From the NCBI GenBank assembly GCA_019750135.1, contig JAIEOV010000002.1, forward strand, positions 1 through 64,000: a stretch of 64,000 bases of DNA, given 5' to 3'. This document shows positions 42,596 through 51,911 of this stretch, one piece after another (the first letter of the stretch is position 1; each line of letters begins with the position of its first letter). The position numbers and the translations under genes were made by a program. This stretch comes from Reyranella sp. GTDB taxonomy: Bacteria > Pseudomonadota > Alphaproteobacteria > Reyranellales > Reyranellaceae. Below the pieces are notes generated by a model. That model made no database searches, was not told the origin of the DNA, and saw only the letters and a list, made by a program, of their open reading frames with translations.

Positions 42596-44249
42596 CCCCC
42601 CTACGCTGCAGAGCAGCTTCGGAGGGCCTAAATCAGGAAGGGAATCCAGGTCCTCCGTAGCTCCGCAGGAGCGATGGAGGACTAGAGCGGCCGCCACCGT
42701 CGTCTGGCTGGAAGGCTGCCCGCGCCTGATCGCGGTCAACCCGCATGCCCGCACCGCCGGCCTGCGCCCGCACATGCGGCTCGCCGATTCGCGCGCGCTT
42801 GTGCCCGACCTGGTCACGACGCCGGGCGAGCCGCAGGCCGACCAACGCCTGATCGAGACCATCGCCAACTGGTGCGACCGCTACACGCCGTGGGTGGCGA
42901 TCGATCCGCTGGGCGGCGCCCTCGCCGAGGAAGGCGTGGAAGCCTGCAGCACCGGCGGCTTCGGCGGCGATGCCGGCTTGCTGCTCGACATCACCGGCTG
43001 CACTCATCTCTTCGGCCAGGGCGAGGCGGGCGAGCGCGCGCTGCTGGCCGATCTCACCGAACGCCTGGCGCGCCACGACCTCACCTGCCGCGCGGCGATG
43101 GCCGATACCGCGGGCGCGGCCTGGGCGCTGGCTCGCTTCGCCGAACGCCAGGCCGATCTTTACTGCCCGTCACGCGGCCATCGCGAAGCGCTTGCCAAAC
43201 TGCCGGTCGAAGGCCTGCGGCTCGACACGCCGATCGTGGAAACCTTCCTGAAGCTCGGTCTGCGCCGTATCGGCGATCTCTATCCTCTGCCGCGCGCTCC
43301 GTTGGCGCGACGCTTCGGCGACCAGCCGCTGACGCGTCTCGACCAGGCGCTGGGCACCATCATCGAGCCCATCGAGCCGCGCCGCACGCCGCCTGCCTTC
43401 CGCACGCGGCTCGCCTTCGTCGAGCCGATCGGCCGGCCCGAGGACATCGCCGCCGCGACCAGCCGCCTGCTGGCCGCCCTCTGCCGGCAGTTCGAGCAGG
43501 CGGGCGTCGGCGCCCGCAAGCTCGAGATCGCGCTCTATCGTGTCGACGGCTCGGTCGATCGCACGTCGATCGGCACCAGCCGGCCCAATCGCGACAATCC
43601 CCGGCTGATGAAGCTGTTCGAGGAGAAGCTGGGCGAGCTCGATCCCGGCTTCGGCGTCGAGCTGATGATTCTCGCCGCCCCCGAGGTCGAGTCCTGGAGT
43701 GGCACGCAGGACGCGCTGCCCGATTCGGGCGCGATCGCCGCTTCCCTGGGCGAGGACGGCACGATCGATCTCGCCGACCGCCTGGCCTTGCGCCTGGGCG
43801 CGCAGAACGTCGTGCGCCTGCTGCCGCGCGACAGCCATCTGCCCGAGCGCGTGCAGACGGCCGGCGCCGTGGCCGAGCCCGCCGCCGCCGGCGCCTGGCA
43901 GCGCGTGGCCGGGATGAAGGGCGCACGGCCGACCCGGCTGCTGCAGCGGCCCGAGCCGGTCGACGTCATGGCCCACGTACCCGACGATCCGCCCTCGGTC
44001 TTCCACTGGCGCCAGCATGCCCATCGCATCGTGCGCGCCGAGGGACCCGAGCGTGTGGCCGACGAATGGTGGCGGCCGCGTCCCGACGGCAGCCGACCAC
44101 CCGCCAACATCGTGCCGCCCTACCGCGACTACTATCGCGTCGAGGACGACGATGGCGGCCGCTTCTGGCTGTTCCGCGACGGGGCCTACCGGATGGCGGC
44201 CAATGGCCGGCAGACGGCCCGCTGGTTTCTCCATGGATTCTGCGCATGA
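42516..44249 (+). CDS. imuB: ImuB, Y-family polymerase-like subunit of the SOS mutasome
   Basis: A 577-residue ImuB. It keeps the Y-family fold but not the catalytic acids; in the mutasome it acts as the hub linking DnaE2 to the sliding clamp. The N-terminus MKRIVSLWFPKLSTDRL, the GDAGLLLDITGCTHLFGQGEAG palm segment and the LRRIGDLYPLPRAPLARRFGD helix-hairpin-helix region are clear. Between residues about 27 and 56 lies a stretch absent from other members (LQSSFGGPKSGRE... RWRTRAA), encoded by a pair of inverted palindromes. The stop overlaps the antitoxin start codon (ATGA). Confidence 0.9.
   Translation: MKRIVSLWFPKLSTDRLARATPDWSASPPTLQSSFGGPKSGRESRSSVAPQERWRTRAAATVVWLEGCPRLIAVNPHARTAGLRPHMRLADSRALVPDLVTTPGEPQADQRLIETIANWCDRYTPWVAIDPLGGALAEEGVEACSTGGFGGDAGLLLDITGCTHLFGQGEAGERALLADLTERLARHDLTCRAAMADTAGAAWALARFAERQADLYCPSRGHREALAKLPVEGLRLDTPIVETFLKLGLRRIGDLYPLPRAPLARRFGDQPLTRLDQALGTIIEPIEPRRTPPAFRTRLAFVEPIGRPEDIAAATSRLLAALCRQFEQAGVGARKLEIALYRVDGSVDRTSIGTSRPNRDNPRLMKLFEEKLGELDPGFGVELMILAAPEVESWSGTQDALPDSGAIAASLGEDGTIDLADRLALRLGAQNVVRLLPRDSHLPERVQTAGAVAEPAAAGAWQRVAGMKGARPTRLLQRPEPVDVMAHVPDDPPSVFHWRQHAHRIVRAEGPERVADEWWRPRPDGSRPPANIVPPYRDYYRVEDDDGGRFWLFRDGAYRMAANGRQTARWFLHGFCA
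42594..42682. repeat. REPIN-like inverted pair of palindromes inside imuB
   Basis: Two 33-base palindromes face each other: 42594-42626 and 42650-42682, separated by 23 bases. The second folds as GTCCTCC-gta-GCTCC-gca-GGAGC-gat-GGAGGAC. The reverse complement of the first matches the second at 24 of 33 positions. The unit lies within the imuB frame and preserves it. This is the layout of REPIN/palindromic mobile elements, here translated. Confidence 0.72.
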
Positions 44250-44488
44250 AAAAGAACACGCTCACCATCCGCGGGCTCGACGACAAGGTCGTCGAAAACC
44301 TGAAGGCGCGCGCCCGCACGCGCCGTCACTCCCTCGAAGCCGAGCTGCGCGCGATCCTGAGCCAGGCAGCGCGCCAGCCGTTGGTCCTCGATCCGTTGGC
44401 CGAGGCCGACCGCATCGCTGCCATGACGCCGCTCGTCCGGCCGATGGCCGAGGAGCGGCCGCTGATGTGCGCAGGAGGCGAGCCATGA
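44246..44488 (+). CDS. FitA/VapB-like ribbon-helix-helix antitoxin
   Basis: An 80-residue antitoxin. The ribbon-helix-helix domain is KKNTLTIRGLDDKVVENLKARARTRRHSLEAELRAILSQAA, the FitA/VapB pattern, followed by a toxin-binding tail (PLAEADRIAAMTPLVRPMAEERP). Its ATG overlaps the imuB stop and its stop overlaps the toxin start, both as ATGA. It therefore sits as the third gene of the SOS mutasome operon. Besides blocking the toxin it may bind DNA near the operon promoter. Confidence 0.87.
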   Translation: MKKNTLTIRGLDDKVVENLKARARTRRHSLEAELRAILSQAARQPLVLDPLAEADRIAAMTPLVRPMAEERPLMCAGGEP

Positions 44489-44925
44489 TCGTGGTGATCG
44501 ATCCCGGCGTCGCCATCAAATGGTTCGTCGAGGAGCCGCTGCGGCCGCAGGCGCGCTCGCTGCTGGTGCATGGCCACGAGGTGATGGCGCCCGACATCCT
44601 GATCGCGGACGTGGCCGACCTCGCCTGGAAGAAGACCGTCGCCGGCGAAATCTCATCCGACCAGGCCGAGCCCATCGTGCGCAACATCGGCCTGCCCGCC
44701 TTCATCTCGGCCTTCGTCGAATCGACCCGCCTGCGCAACCGCGCGCTGTCGCTTGCCCTGCAGTGCGGCCGTCCGGTGCACGACTGCTTCTATGCCGCCT
44801 GCGCCGAGGCAGTGGGCGCGCCGCTGGTCAGCAGCGACGAAACCTTCCTGCAGGCGCTCAAGCTCGAGGGCATCGCCCTGCGCGGCGTGCCGCTGACGCG
44901 CATCCATGAGCTCGCCGACGCGTGA
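44485..44925 (+). CDS. VapC-like PIN-domain ribonuclease toxin
   Basis: A 146-residue PIN-domain protein. Acidic active-site residues are Asp6 (VVIDPGVAIKWF), Asp42 (ILIADVADLAW, where most VapC have Glu), Asp100 (PVHDCFYAACAEA) and Asp118 (LVSSDETF). VapC toxins cleave tRNA or rRNA and halt translation. It starts by ATGA overlap with the antitoxin and ends three bases before the dnaE2 start codon, so toxin, antitoxin and error-prone polymerase should be made from one SOS-induced mRNA. Confidence 0.88.
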   Translation: MIVVIDPGVAIKWFVEEPLRPQARSLLVHGHEVMAPDILIADVADLAWKKTVAGEISSDQAEPIVRNIGLPAFISAFVESTRLRNRALSLALQCGRPVHDCFYAACAEAVGAPLVSSDETFLQALKLEGIALRGVPLTRIHELADA

Positions 44926-44928
44926 ACC

Positions 44929-47900
44929 ATGTATGCCGAGCTACAGGTCACGACCAACTACAGCTTTCTGCGCAGCGGCTCGCATCCCGGTGAGCTGGTG
45001 CTGCAGGCGGCAGCGCTCGGCCATACCGCCATCGGCATCACCGACCGCAACACGCTGGCCGGCGTGGTGCGGGCCTATGCGGCGCTCAAGGAGTATTACG
45101 AGGATCATCCGACGCCGCCGGAGCAGCAGACCAGGCTTCTGGTCGGCTGCCGTATCGAGACGCACGACGGCTATTCCCTGCTCGCCTATCCCACCGACCT
45201 CAACGCTTACAAGCGCCTGTCTCGCCTGCTGACGGTCGGCAACCGCCGCGCCGCCAAGGGCCAGTGCGATCTCACCTTCGACGATCTTTCAGCCCACGCT
45301 GAAGGGATTTTGGCCATCGTCCTGCCGCCGCGCCGGCCCGATGATCCGGCCTTCCGCGAACGGCTACGCGCGCTCGCCCGCCTGTTCGGAGACCGCTGCT
45401 ACCTCGCCGGCACCGCGCTGTTCCGCGGCGACGATGCCAAGCGGTTGGCCACGCTCGACAATCTCGCCGCCGAGATGGGCGTAGGCCTGGTGGCGACCAA
45501 CGACGTGCACTACCACGAGTCCAAGCGGCGGGCGCTGCAAGACGTGGTGACAGCCATTCGGCTCGGCTGCACCGTCGACGCGCTGGGCTTCCGCCGCTTC
45601 GCCAGCGCCGAACGGCATCTCAAGGATCCCGTGGAGATGGCGCGCCTGTTCCGTCGCCATCCGCGCGCCATCGAACGCACCCAGGAGATCGTGAACCGCT
45701 GCAGCTTCACGCTCGACCAGCTCACCTACCAGTATCCCGTGATGTACGAGGGCGGCGAGACGCCGATGGACAAGCTCATGCGGCTCACCTGGGAAGGTGC
45801 GGCCCGCCGCTATCCCGAGAGCGTCCCTGAGAAGGTCGCCACCACGATCCGGCACGAATTCGAGCTCATCCGAAACAAGGAAATCGCACCCTACTTCCTG
45901 ACGGTGCACGAGATCGTCATGCAGGCGCGCAAGATGGGCATCCTTTGTCAGGGTCGCGGCTCGGCCGCCAATTCCGCCGTCTGCTATTGCCTGGGAGTCA
46001 CCTCGGTCGATCCGGATAAGGCCGACGTCCTGTTCGAGCGCTTCCTGTCCAACGAGCGCAACGAGCCACCCGACATCGACGTCGACTTCGAGCACGAGCG
46101 GCGCGAGGAGATCATCCAGTGGATCTACAACGAGAAAGGCCGATCGCGCGCCGCCCTTGCCGCCACGGTGATCTCCTACAGGAGTCGCAGCGCCATCCGT
46201 GAGGTCGGCAAGGCGCTCGGCCTGTCGCCCGACACGGTGGGCGCCATGGCCGACACGGTATGGGGCATCGGCTCGGGCGGCGTCGATGTCGGCCATGTCC
46301 GTGAAGCCGGTCTCGATCCCACCGATGCCCGGCTGATGCTGGCATTGGAACTGTCGGCCGTGCTGTGCGGCTTCCCGCGCCACCTCTCGCAGCATGTCGG
46401 CGGTTTCGTGCTCACCGAGGACCGCCTCGACGAGCTGATCCCCATCCAGAACGCGGCCATGGACGACCGCACCGTCATCGAGTGGGACAAGGACGATCTC
46501 GACGCCCTCAAGATCTACAAGGTCGACGTGCTGGGCCTCGGCATGCTGACCTGCCTGCGCAAGAGCTTCGACCTGATCGAGAAGCACTATGGCGAGCGAA
46601 AGACGCTCGGCATGACGGACGAGGATCCTGCCATTTACGAAATGCTGGGCCGGGCCGATTCGGTCGGCGTGTTCCAGGTCGAAAGCCGGGCGCAGATGTC
46701 GATGCTGCCGCGCCTGAAACCCAAGAAGTACTACGACCTCGTCGTCGAGGTGGCGATCGTGCGGCCCGGGCCCATCCAGGGCGGCATGGTCCATCCTTAC
46801 CTGAAGAATCGCGCGGCGCCCGAGAAGGTCACCTATCCCAAGCCGGAGCTTAAAAAAATCCTCAAGCGCACGTTGGGCGTGCCGCTGTTCCAGGAACAGG
46901 CGATGCAGATCGCCATCGACTGCGCGGGCTTCAAGCCGGAGAAAGCCGACAAGCTGCGGCGCGCCATGGCGACGTTCCGCCGGGCCGGCACGATCCACAA
47001 GCTCAAGCGGGATTTCATCGAAGGCATGGTCGGCAACGGCTACGAACGCGAGTTCGCCGAACGCTGCTTCAAGCAGATCGAAGGCTTCGGCGAGTACGGC
47101 TTCCCCGAAAGCCACGCCGCGAGCTTCGCCATCCTGGTCTACGACTCCTCGTGGGTGAAGCATTACTACCCCGAGGTCTTCGCTGCCGCCCTGCTCAACT
47201 CCCAGCCCATGGGCTTCTATGCCCCGGCCCAGCTCGTGCGCGACGCGAAGGAGCATGGCGTCGAGGTGCGGCCGCCCGACGTCAATGCCAGCGACTGGGA
47301 CTGCACGCTCGAGCCCAGCCAGAACAATCGTTGTGCCTTGCGACTCGGCTTGCGCCAGGTCACGGGCCTGGCCGAAGACGACGTCAAGCGCATGGTCGAG
47401 CGCCGCACCGAGCGCTATCGCGATCCAGCCGACCTGTGGCGGCGCTCCGGCCTCAACAAGCGGCAGATCGTGGCGCTGGCCCGCGCCGATGCCTTCGCCT
47501 CGCTCGGCCTGTCGCGCCGCGACGTGCTGTGGGCGGTGCGCGGCTTCTCCGACGCCAAGCTGCCGTTGCTCGACGGTCCGGGCAAACTGCGCGATCTCGA
47601 ACCCAAGGTCTCCCTGCCCTCCCTGACCCTGGGCGAACAGGTGGTGGACGACTACGGCGCGTTCTCGATGTCGCTGCGCTGCCATCCGCTGGCATTGTTG
47701 CGCCCGCGTCTCGCAAACCGCGGCGTGTCACCGACCGAGGTGCTGAAGACCTCCAGGAACGAGGACGAATTCATCCTGGCCGGCCTGGTCCTGGTGCGCC
47801 AACGGCCGGGCACCGCCTCGGGCGTGGTGTTCGTCACCATCGAGGACGAGCACGGCATCGCCAACCTCGTGGTCTGGCCCAAGGTCTTCGAGGCCCATCG

Positions 47901-48228
47901 CCGCATCGTCATGGGCTCGCGCCTCTTGGGTGTGCGCGGCCACGTGCAGCGCGAAGGGCTGGTGATCCATCTTGTCGCCGAGGAGCTGTGGGACTGGTCG
48001 GCCGAGCTCGATTCCATTTCCGAGATCGACGAGGACTTCCGCCTGACCCACGGCCGCGGCGACCAGGTGCGCACCGACCGCCCCGACCCGCGCGCCCATC
48101 TACCGGTCCCCGAGGCCAACGCCACGCGTCATCGCGTCAAGAAGCCTCCGCCGGCGAAAGGCTACGACCGCAGCCGCATTCATCTCGACCGCCCCAAGAT
48201 CAAGATCGCCTCACGGGATTTCCACTGA
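44929..48228 (+). CDS. dnaE2: DnaE2 error-prone DNA polymerase III alpha subunit (ImuC)
   Basis: A 1099-residue C-family polymerase, the catalytic subunit of the SOS mutasome. The N-terminal PHP domain begins YAELQVTTNYSFLRSGSHPGEL with GITDRNTLAG. The palm has GRGSAANSAVCYCLG and the catalytic pair in PPDIDVDFEHERREE near residue 380; helix-hairpin-helix and OB domains follow (FILAGLVLVRQRPGTASGVVFVTIED). Length and the missing tau-binding tail fit DnaE2 rather than DnaE1. The ATG at 44929 is the first codon after the toxin gene. Its stop shares bases with the next start (TGATG). Confidence 0.95.
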   Translation: MYAELQVTTNYSFLRSGSHPGELVLQAAALGHTAIGITDRNTLAGVVRAYAALKEYYEDHPTPPEQQTRLLVGCRIETHDGYSLLAYPTDLNAYKRLSRLLTVGNRRAAKGQCDLTFDDLSAHAEGILAIVLPPRRPDDPAFRERLRALARLFGDRCYLAGTALFRGDDAKRLATLDNLAAEMGVGLVATNDVHYHESKRRALQDVVTAIRLGCTVDALGFRRFASAERHLKDPVEMARLFRRHPRAIERTQEIVNRCSFTLDQLTYQYPVMYEGGETPMDKLMRLTWEGAARRYPESVPEKVATTIRHEFELIRNKEIAPYFLTVHEIVMQARKMGILCQGRGSAANSAVCYCLGVTSVDPDKADVLFERFLSNERNEPPDIDVDFEHERREEIIQWIYNEKGRSRAALAATVISYRSRSAIREVGKALGLSPDTVGAMADTVWGIGSGGVDVGHVREAGLDPTDARLMLALELSAVLCGFPRHLSQHVGGFVLTEDRLDELIPIQNAAMDDRTVIEWDKDDLDALKIYKVDVLGLGMLTCLRKSFDLIEKHYGERKTLGMTDEDPAIYEMLGRADSVGVFQVESRAQMSMLPRLKPKKYYDLVVEVAIVRPGPIQGGMVHPYLKNRAAPEKVTYPKPELKKILKRTLGVPLFQEQAMQIAIDCAGFKPEKADKLRRAMATFRRAGTIHKLKRDFIEGMVGNGYEREFAERCFKQIEGFGEYGFPESHAASFAILVYDSSWVKHYYPEVFAAALLNSQPMGFYAPAQLVRDAKEHGVEVRPPDVNASDWDCTLEPSQNNRCALRLGLRQVTGLAEDDVKRMVERRTERYRDPADLWRRSGLNKRQIVALARADAFASLGLSRRDVLWAVRGFSDAKLPLLDGPGKLRDLEPKVSLPSLTLGEQVVDDYGAFSMSLRCHPLALLRPRLANRGVSPTEVLKTSRNEDEFILAGLVLVRQRPGTASGVVFVTIEDEHGIANLVVWPKVFEAHRRIVMGSRLLGVRGHVQREGLVIHLVAEELWDWSAELDSISEIDEDFRLTHGRGDQVRTDRPDPRAHLPVPEANATRHRVKKPPPAKGYDRSRIHLDRPKIKIASRDFH

Positions 48229-49113
48229 TGAAGTTCGGCATTCACCACGCATCCTGGCTCGACCCTCCCGATCTGGCCGAGATCTTCGAAACGACCAAAT
48301 TGAAAGCGCAGTGGGCGGAAGAACACGGCTTCACCTGGTTCTCGGTGATGGATCACATGATCCAGATCCCGGGTGTCGGCCCGCCTGACGAACCGATCCT
48401 GGAAGGCTGGACCGCGCTCGCAGGCCTCGCCACATCCGGCTGGCCACCCTGGTCACGGCCTCGGTTATCGCAATCCCGCGTATCTCGCCAAGGTCGCGGC
48501 CAGAGTCGATCTGATCAGCCGCGGACGGCTGACGCTCGGCATCGGCGCCGGCTTCTTCGAGGATGAGTACCGGCAATACGGCTGGGCGTTCCCGCCAAAG
48601 GCGGCGACCCGCATCCGGCAGATGGAGGAAGCGGTCGAATTGATCCTGAAGATGTGGGCCGAGCCGCGCACGACCTTTCACGGCCGGTATTTCCACGTCG
48701 AGCACGCGATCCTCGAGCCCAAGCCGCCGCAGAAGCCGCGCCCGCCGGTGATGATCGCCGGCGCCGGCGAGCAGATGACCTTGCGCGCCGTCGCCCGTTT
48801 AGCCGACGCCTGCAACCTCGCCCGTAGCGACATCCTCGAGACGCGGCACAAGCTTGCCGTGCTGAAGCGGCATTGCGATGCGCTGGGTCGCGACTACGAC
48901 ACGATCGAAAAGACGCTCGTCCTGCGCTGGCTGCTTGAACGCCTGGTGCCGCGCGGCTCGTCGCCAGGTTTCCTCGGCACGGTATCAGAAGCCATCGACC
49001 TGATGGGCCAATACCGCGACGCCGGCATCGACCTGATGATCCACAGCGACGGGCTGAACGACATGGAGAGCCGCGAGCTCCTCGTCTCCGATGTCATGCC
49101 GCACTTTGCCTGA
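48228..49113 (+). pseudogene. Frameshifted LLM-class (F420-dependent-type) oxidoreductase
   Basis: A luciferase-like monooxygenase-family gene whose parts lie in three frames. Residues from MKFGIHHASWLDPP to PILEGWTALAGLAT are in frame with the ATG at 48228. The next segment, IRLATLVT, is in a second frame (from 48434), and everything from GLGYRNPAYLAKVAARVDLISRGRLTLGIGAG to DVMPHFA (ending 49113) is in a third. The first break seems to have lost about 10-13 bases, the second a single G in a GG(G) run. Two breaks argue for a real pseudogene, though a sequencing error at the second is possible. The ATG overlaps the dnaE2 stop. Confidence 0.78.
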
Positions 49114-49139
49114 CGGCGCCCGAAGCAAGCATGTCAACT

Positions 49140-49385
49140 TTATTTGCGGGAACGCCTTTTCTTCACGTTCTCGCCCAGAACCGGGCGCAGGAGGTCTACG
49201 CCGCGACGCACTCGTACCGAGCCTGGATGAGTACCGAACAAAGACTGCGTACGCTCGTTTTCTACAAGCAGTCGACGCACGGCAATTGCGACCACATTGG
49301 TGGTATCGCCGCCTGTGATCTTGTCAGCAGCCTTTTCGATGAGAGCCACGACATCGGGGCGTCTGATTCTGACGACACTAGCCAT
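49140..49385 (-). CDS. Orphan VapB-like antitoxin
   Basis: An 81-residue protein: MASVVRIRRPDVVALIEKAADKITGGDTTNVVAIAVRRLL opens like the Rv0623/VapB family of antitoxins, and the tail LFGTHPGSVRVRRGVDLL is a toxin-binding-type end. No PIN-domain gene follows it. The ATG at 49385 follows AGGAAAG. The DNA is visibly less GC-rich than the flanking repair genes, hinting at acquisition. It lies between the luciferase-like pseudogene and the helicase gene. Confidence 0.62.
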   Translation of the reverse strand: MASVVRIRRPDVVALIEKAADKITGGDTTNVVAIAVRRLLVENERTQSLFGTHPGSVRVRRGVDLLRPVLGENVKKRRSRK

Positions 49386-49430
49386 AAGAGCTTTCCTGCC
49401 ACCGACAGTGACCAGCGGCCTGTCGCAACT

Positions 49431-51911
49431 CTACGACAGCCGCGTCGCCTCGTCGATCAGCTCCTGGGCGGCGATGTCCAGCAGTTCGTCCTCCGCGGTG
49501 CCGTCGAGCACGCGCTCCTTGCCGATCTCGAGCAGGATCGGCACGGCGAGCGGCGAGATGCGGTCGAGGCGGCGGTAGTCGATGCGGCCCTTGGCGCGGC
49601 GCAGCAGTTCACCCAGGCGACGCACGTCGGCCAATTGCCAGGCAGCGTCCTGGCGGGTGGCGCGCAACAGGATGTGGTCGGGCTCGTGGCGGCGCAGGGC
49701 GTCGTAGATCAGGTCGGAGCTGAAGGTGACCTGGCGGCGCGATTTCTCCTCGCCCGGGAAGCGGCGCTCGATCAGGCCGGCGATCACCGCGACGTTGCGG
49801 AAGGAGCGGCGCAGCATCGTCGATTCGTCCATCCACGTTTCGAGGTCGTCGCCCAGCATGTCCTCGTCGAACAGCTGGTCGAGCTGTTGCTTGGTCGGCG
49901 GGCGAAGACCCCAGATGCCCAGCACATAGTCGGTGGCGACGAAGCCCAGCGGCTTCAGGCCCATGCGCTCCATGCGCCGGGTCAGCAGCATGCCCAACGT
50001 CTGGTGCGCGTTCCGGCCCTCGAAGCAGTAGGCGACGATGAACTGCTTGCTGCCGCGGGGAAATCCCTCGATCAGCAGGCGGTTGCCGGCGGGCAGAGTC
50101 GAGCGGATGCGCTGCACGCGCAGCCATTCGCGCACCTCGGGCGGGAGCTTGGGATGACGGGACGGGTCCTGCAGGATGCCGCGCACCCGCTCAGCCAGGA
50201 AAGTCGAGAGCGGCAAGCGGCCGCCGCCATAGGCCGGCACCTTGGGATCGCCGCCAGTCGCAGGCGAGCATTGGGCGATAAGCTCCTTCACGCCCTCGAA
50301 ACGCAGCATGCGGCCACCGAAGACAAAGGTGTCGCCCGCCACCAGGCCCTGGATGAAGGATTCCTCGACCTCGCCCAGGATGGGGCCGCGCTTCAGCTTC
50401 ACCTTGATCAGCGGCAGCTCGACGATGGTGCCGACATTCATGCGGAACTGCCGCGCCACCAGGGGCGAGGCCAGCATCCAGCGCCCGTCGGGCAAATGCT
50501 TCAAGCGGTGCCAGCGCTCGTAGGCCGCCAGCGCATAGCCGCCGGTGGCGACGAAGTCGAACGTGTCGTCGAAATCCTTGCGCGGCAGCTCGCGGTAGGG
50601 CTGCGTCGTCAGCACCTCCTCGTAGAGCTGGTCGCGGTCGATCGGCTGGGCGCAGGCGCTGCCGACGATGTGCTGGGCCAGCACGTCGAGACACGGAGGC
50701 CGCGGCGGATCGCCGTCGAGCTCGCGCGCCTCGACGGCTTCCAGGGCGGCGAGCGATTCCAGCACCTCGAAGCGGTTGGCCGGCGCGATCATGGCGCGGC
50801 TGGGCTCGTCCAGGCGATGGTTGGCGCGGCCGATCCGCTGCATCAGGCGGCTCACGCCCTTGGGCGCGCCCATCTGTATCACGAGATCGACGTCGCCCCA
50901 GTCGATGCCGAGGTCGAGCGAGGAGGTTGCGACGACGGCACGCAATTTGCCGGCAGCCATCGCCGCCTCGACCTTGCGGCGCTGCTCGACGGCCAGCGAG
51001 CCGTGATGAAGGCCGATCGCCAGGTTCTCCTCGTTGATGCGCCACAGCCGGTCGAACACCAGCTCGGCCTGGGCACGGGTGTTCACGAACACGATCGAGG
51101 TCTTGTGCTGGCGGATGATGTTGTAGACCTCGGGCACCGCGTGATGGCCCATGTGCCCGCCCCACGGCAGGCGCTCCTGGGCGTCGATGATCGACACGAC
51201 CGGCTGCGCGCCGGGCTCGCCCTGGACGATCTCGACCTCGTCCTTGACGGCGAGGAACTGCGCCAGCTCCGGCGGGTCGGCGACCGTCGCCGAAAGGCCG
51301 ACGAAGCGCACCTGCGGCGCCAGGGTGGCGACGCGCGCCAGGCAGAGCGCCAGGTGATGGCCGCGCTTGCTGGTGGCGAAGGAATGCAACTCGTCGATGA
51401 TCACGCAGCGCAGGCTGGCGAAGAACTCGGCCGCGTCGGGATAGGACAGCAGCAGCGCCAGCGATTCCGGCGTCGTCATCAGAAGGTCGGGCGGCCGCTC
51501 GCGCTGCCGCAGCCTCCGGCTCTGCGGCGTGTCGCCGGTGCGGCTCTCGGCGCGCACCGGCAGGGCCATCTCCGCGATCGGCATCTCGAGGTTGCGGCGG
51601 ATGTCGGTGGCCAGCGCCTTCAAGGGCGAGATGTAGAGCGTGTGCAGCTCGCCCTTGCCCTTCTTGTGGGCCAGGTCCTTGCCGGCCAGCCGTCGCTCGG
51701 TGAGCTCGATCAATGACGGCAGGAAGCCAGCCAGGGTCTTGCCTCCGCCGGTCGGCGCGATCAGCAGCGCGCTCTTGTCCTGTTTTGCCAGGTCGACCAG
51801 GGCAAGCTGGTGCGACCGCGGCGCCCATCCGCGGCTCTCGAACCAGCGTGAAAACAGGTCAGGAAGACCTATATCTCGCCGGTAGGATGCATCAGCTTCA
51901 ATGACCGACAC
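49431..51911 (-). CDS. Ligase-associated DEXH-box helicase (Lhr-like)
   Basis: An 826-residue superfamily 2 helicase of the ligase-associated DNA damage response group. Walker A is APTGGGKTLAGFLPS, the DEAH-type box is IDELHSF, motif III is LSATVADP and motif VI is QRIGRANHR, followed by the Lhr-type C-terminal domains. It is divergent from the exonuclease and ligase genes, with which such helicases are typically grouped. The only in-frame start near the family N-terminus is the GTG at 51911, which overlaps the start of the divergent exonuclease gene by 11 bases. Confidence 0.93.
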   Translation of the reverse strand: MSVIEADASYRRDIGLPDLFSRWFESRGWAPRSHQLALVDLAKQDKSALLIAPTGGGKTLAGFLPSLIELTERRLAGKDLAHKKGKGELHTLYISPLKALATDIRRNLEMPIAEMALPVRAESRTGDTPQSRRLRQRERPPDLLMTTPESLALLLSYPDAAEFFASLRCVIIDELHSFATSKRGHHLALCLARVATLAPQVRFVGLSATVADPPELAQFLAVKDEVEIVQGEPGAQPVVSIIDAQERLPWGGHMGHHAVPEVYNIIRQHKTSIVFVNTRAQAELVFDRLWRINEENLAIGLHHGSLAVEQRRKVEAAMAAGKLRAVVATSSLDLGIDWGDVDLVIQMGAPKGVSRLMQRIGRANHRLDEPSRAMIAPANRFEVLESLAALEAVEARELDGDPPRPPCLDVLAQHIVGSACAQPIDRDQLYEEVLTTQPYRELPRKDFDDTFDFVATGGYALAAYERWHRLKHLPDGRWMLASPLVARQFRMNVGTIVELPLIKVKLKRGPILGEVEESFIQGLVAGDTFVFGGRMLRFEGVKELIAQCSPATGGDPKVPAYGGGRLPLSTFLAERVRGILQDPSRHPKLPPEVREWLRVQRIRSTLPAGNRLLIEGFPRGSKQFIVAYCFEGRNAHQTLGMLLTRRMERMGLKPLGFVATDYVLGIWGLRPPTKQQLDQLFDEDMLGDDLETWMDESTMLRRSFRNVAVIAGLIERRFPGEEKSRRQVTFSSDLIYDALRRHEPDHILLRATRQDAAWQLADVRRLGELLRRAKGRIDYRRLDRISPLAVPILLEIGKERVLDGTAEDELLDIAAQELIDEATRLS

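Noticed and set aside
45364-47685. 773-residue minus-strand frame opposite dnaE2
   Set aside because: Low-complexity composition rich in His, Gln, Gly and Arg with no domains; a shadow of the dnaE2 codon pattern.
49131-51716. 861-residue plus-strand frame opposite the helicase gene
   Set aside because: Shadow frame; the helicase on the other strand has all its motifs.
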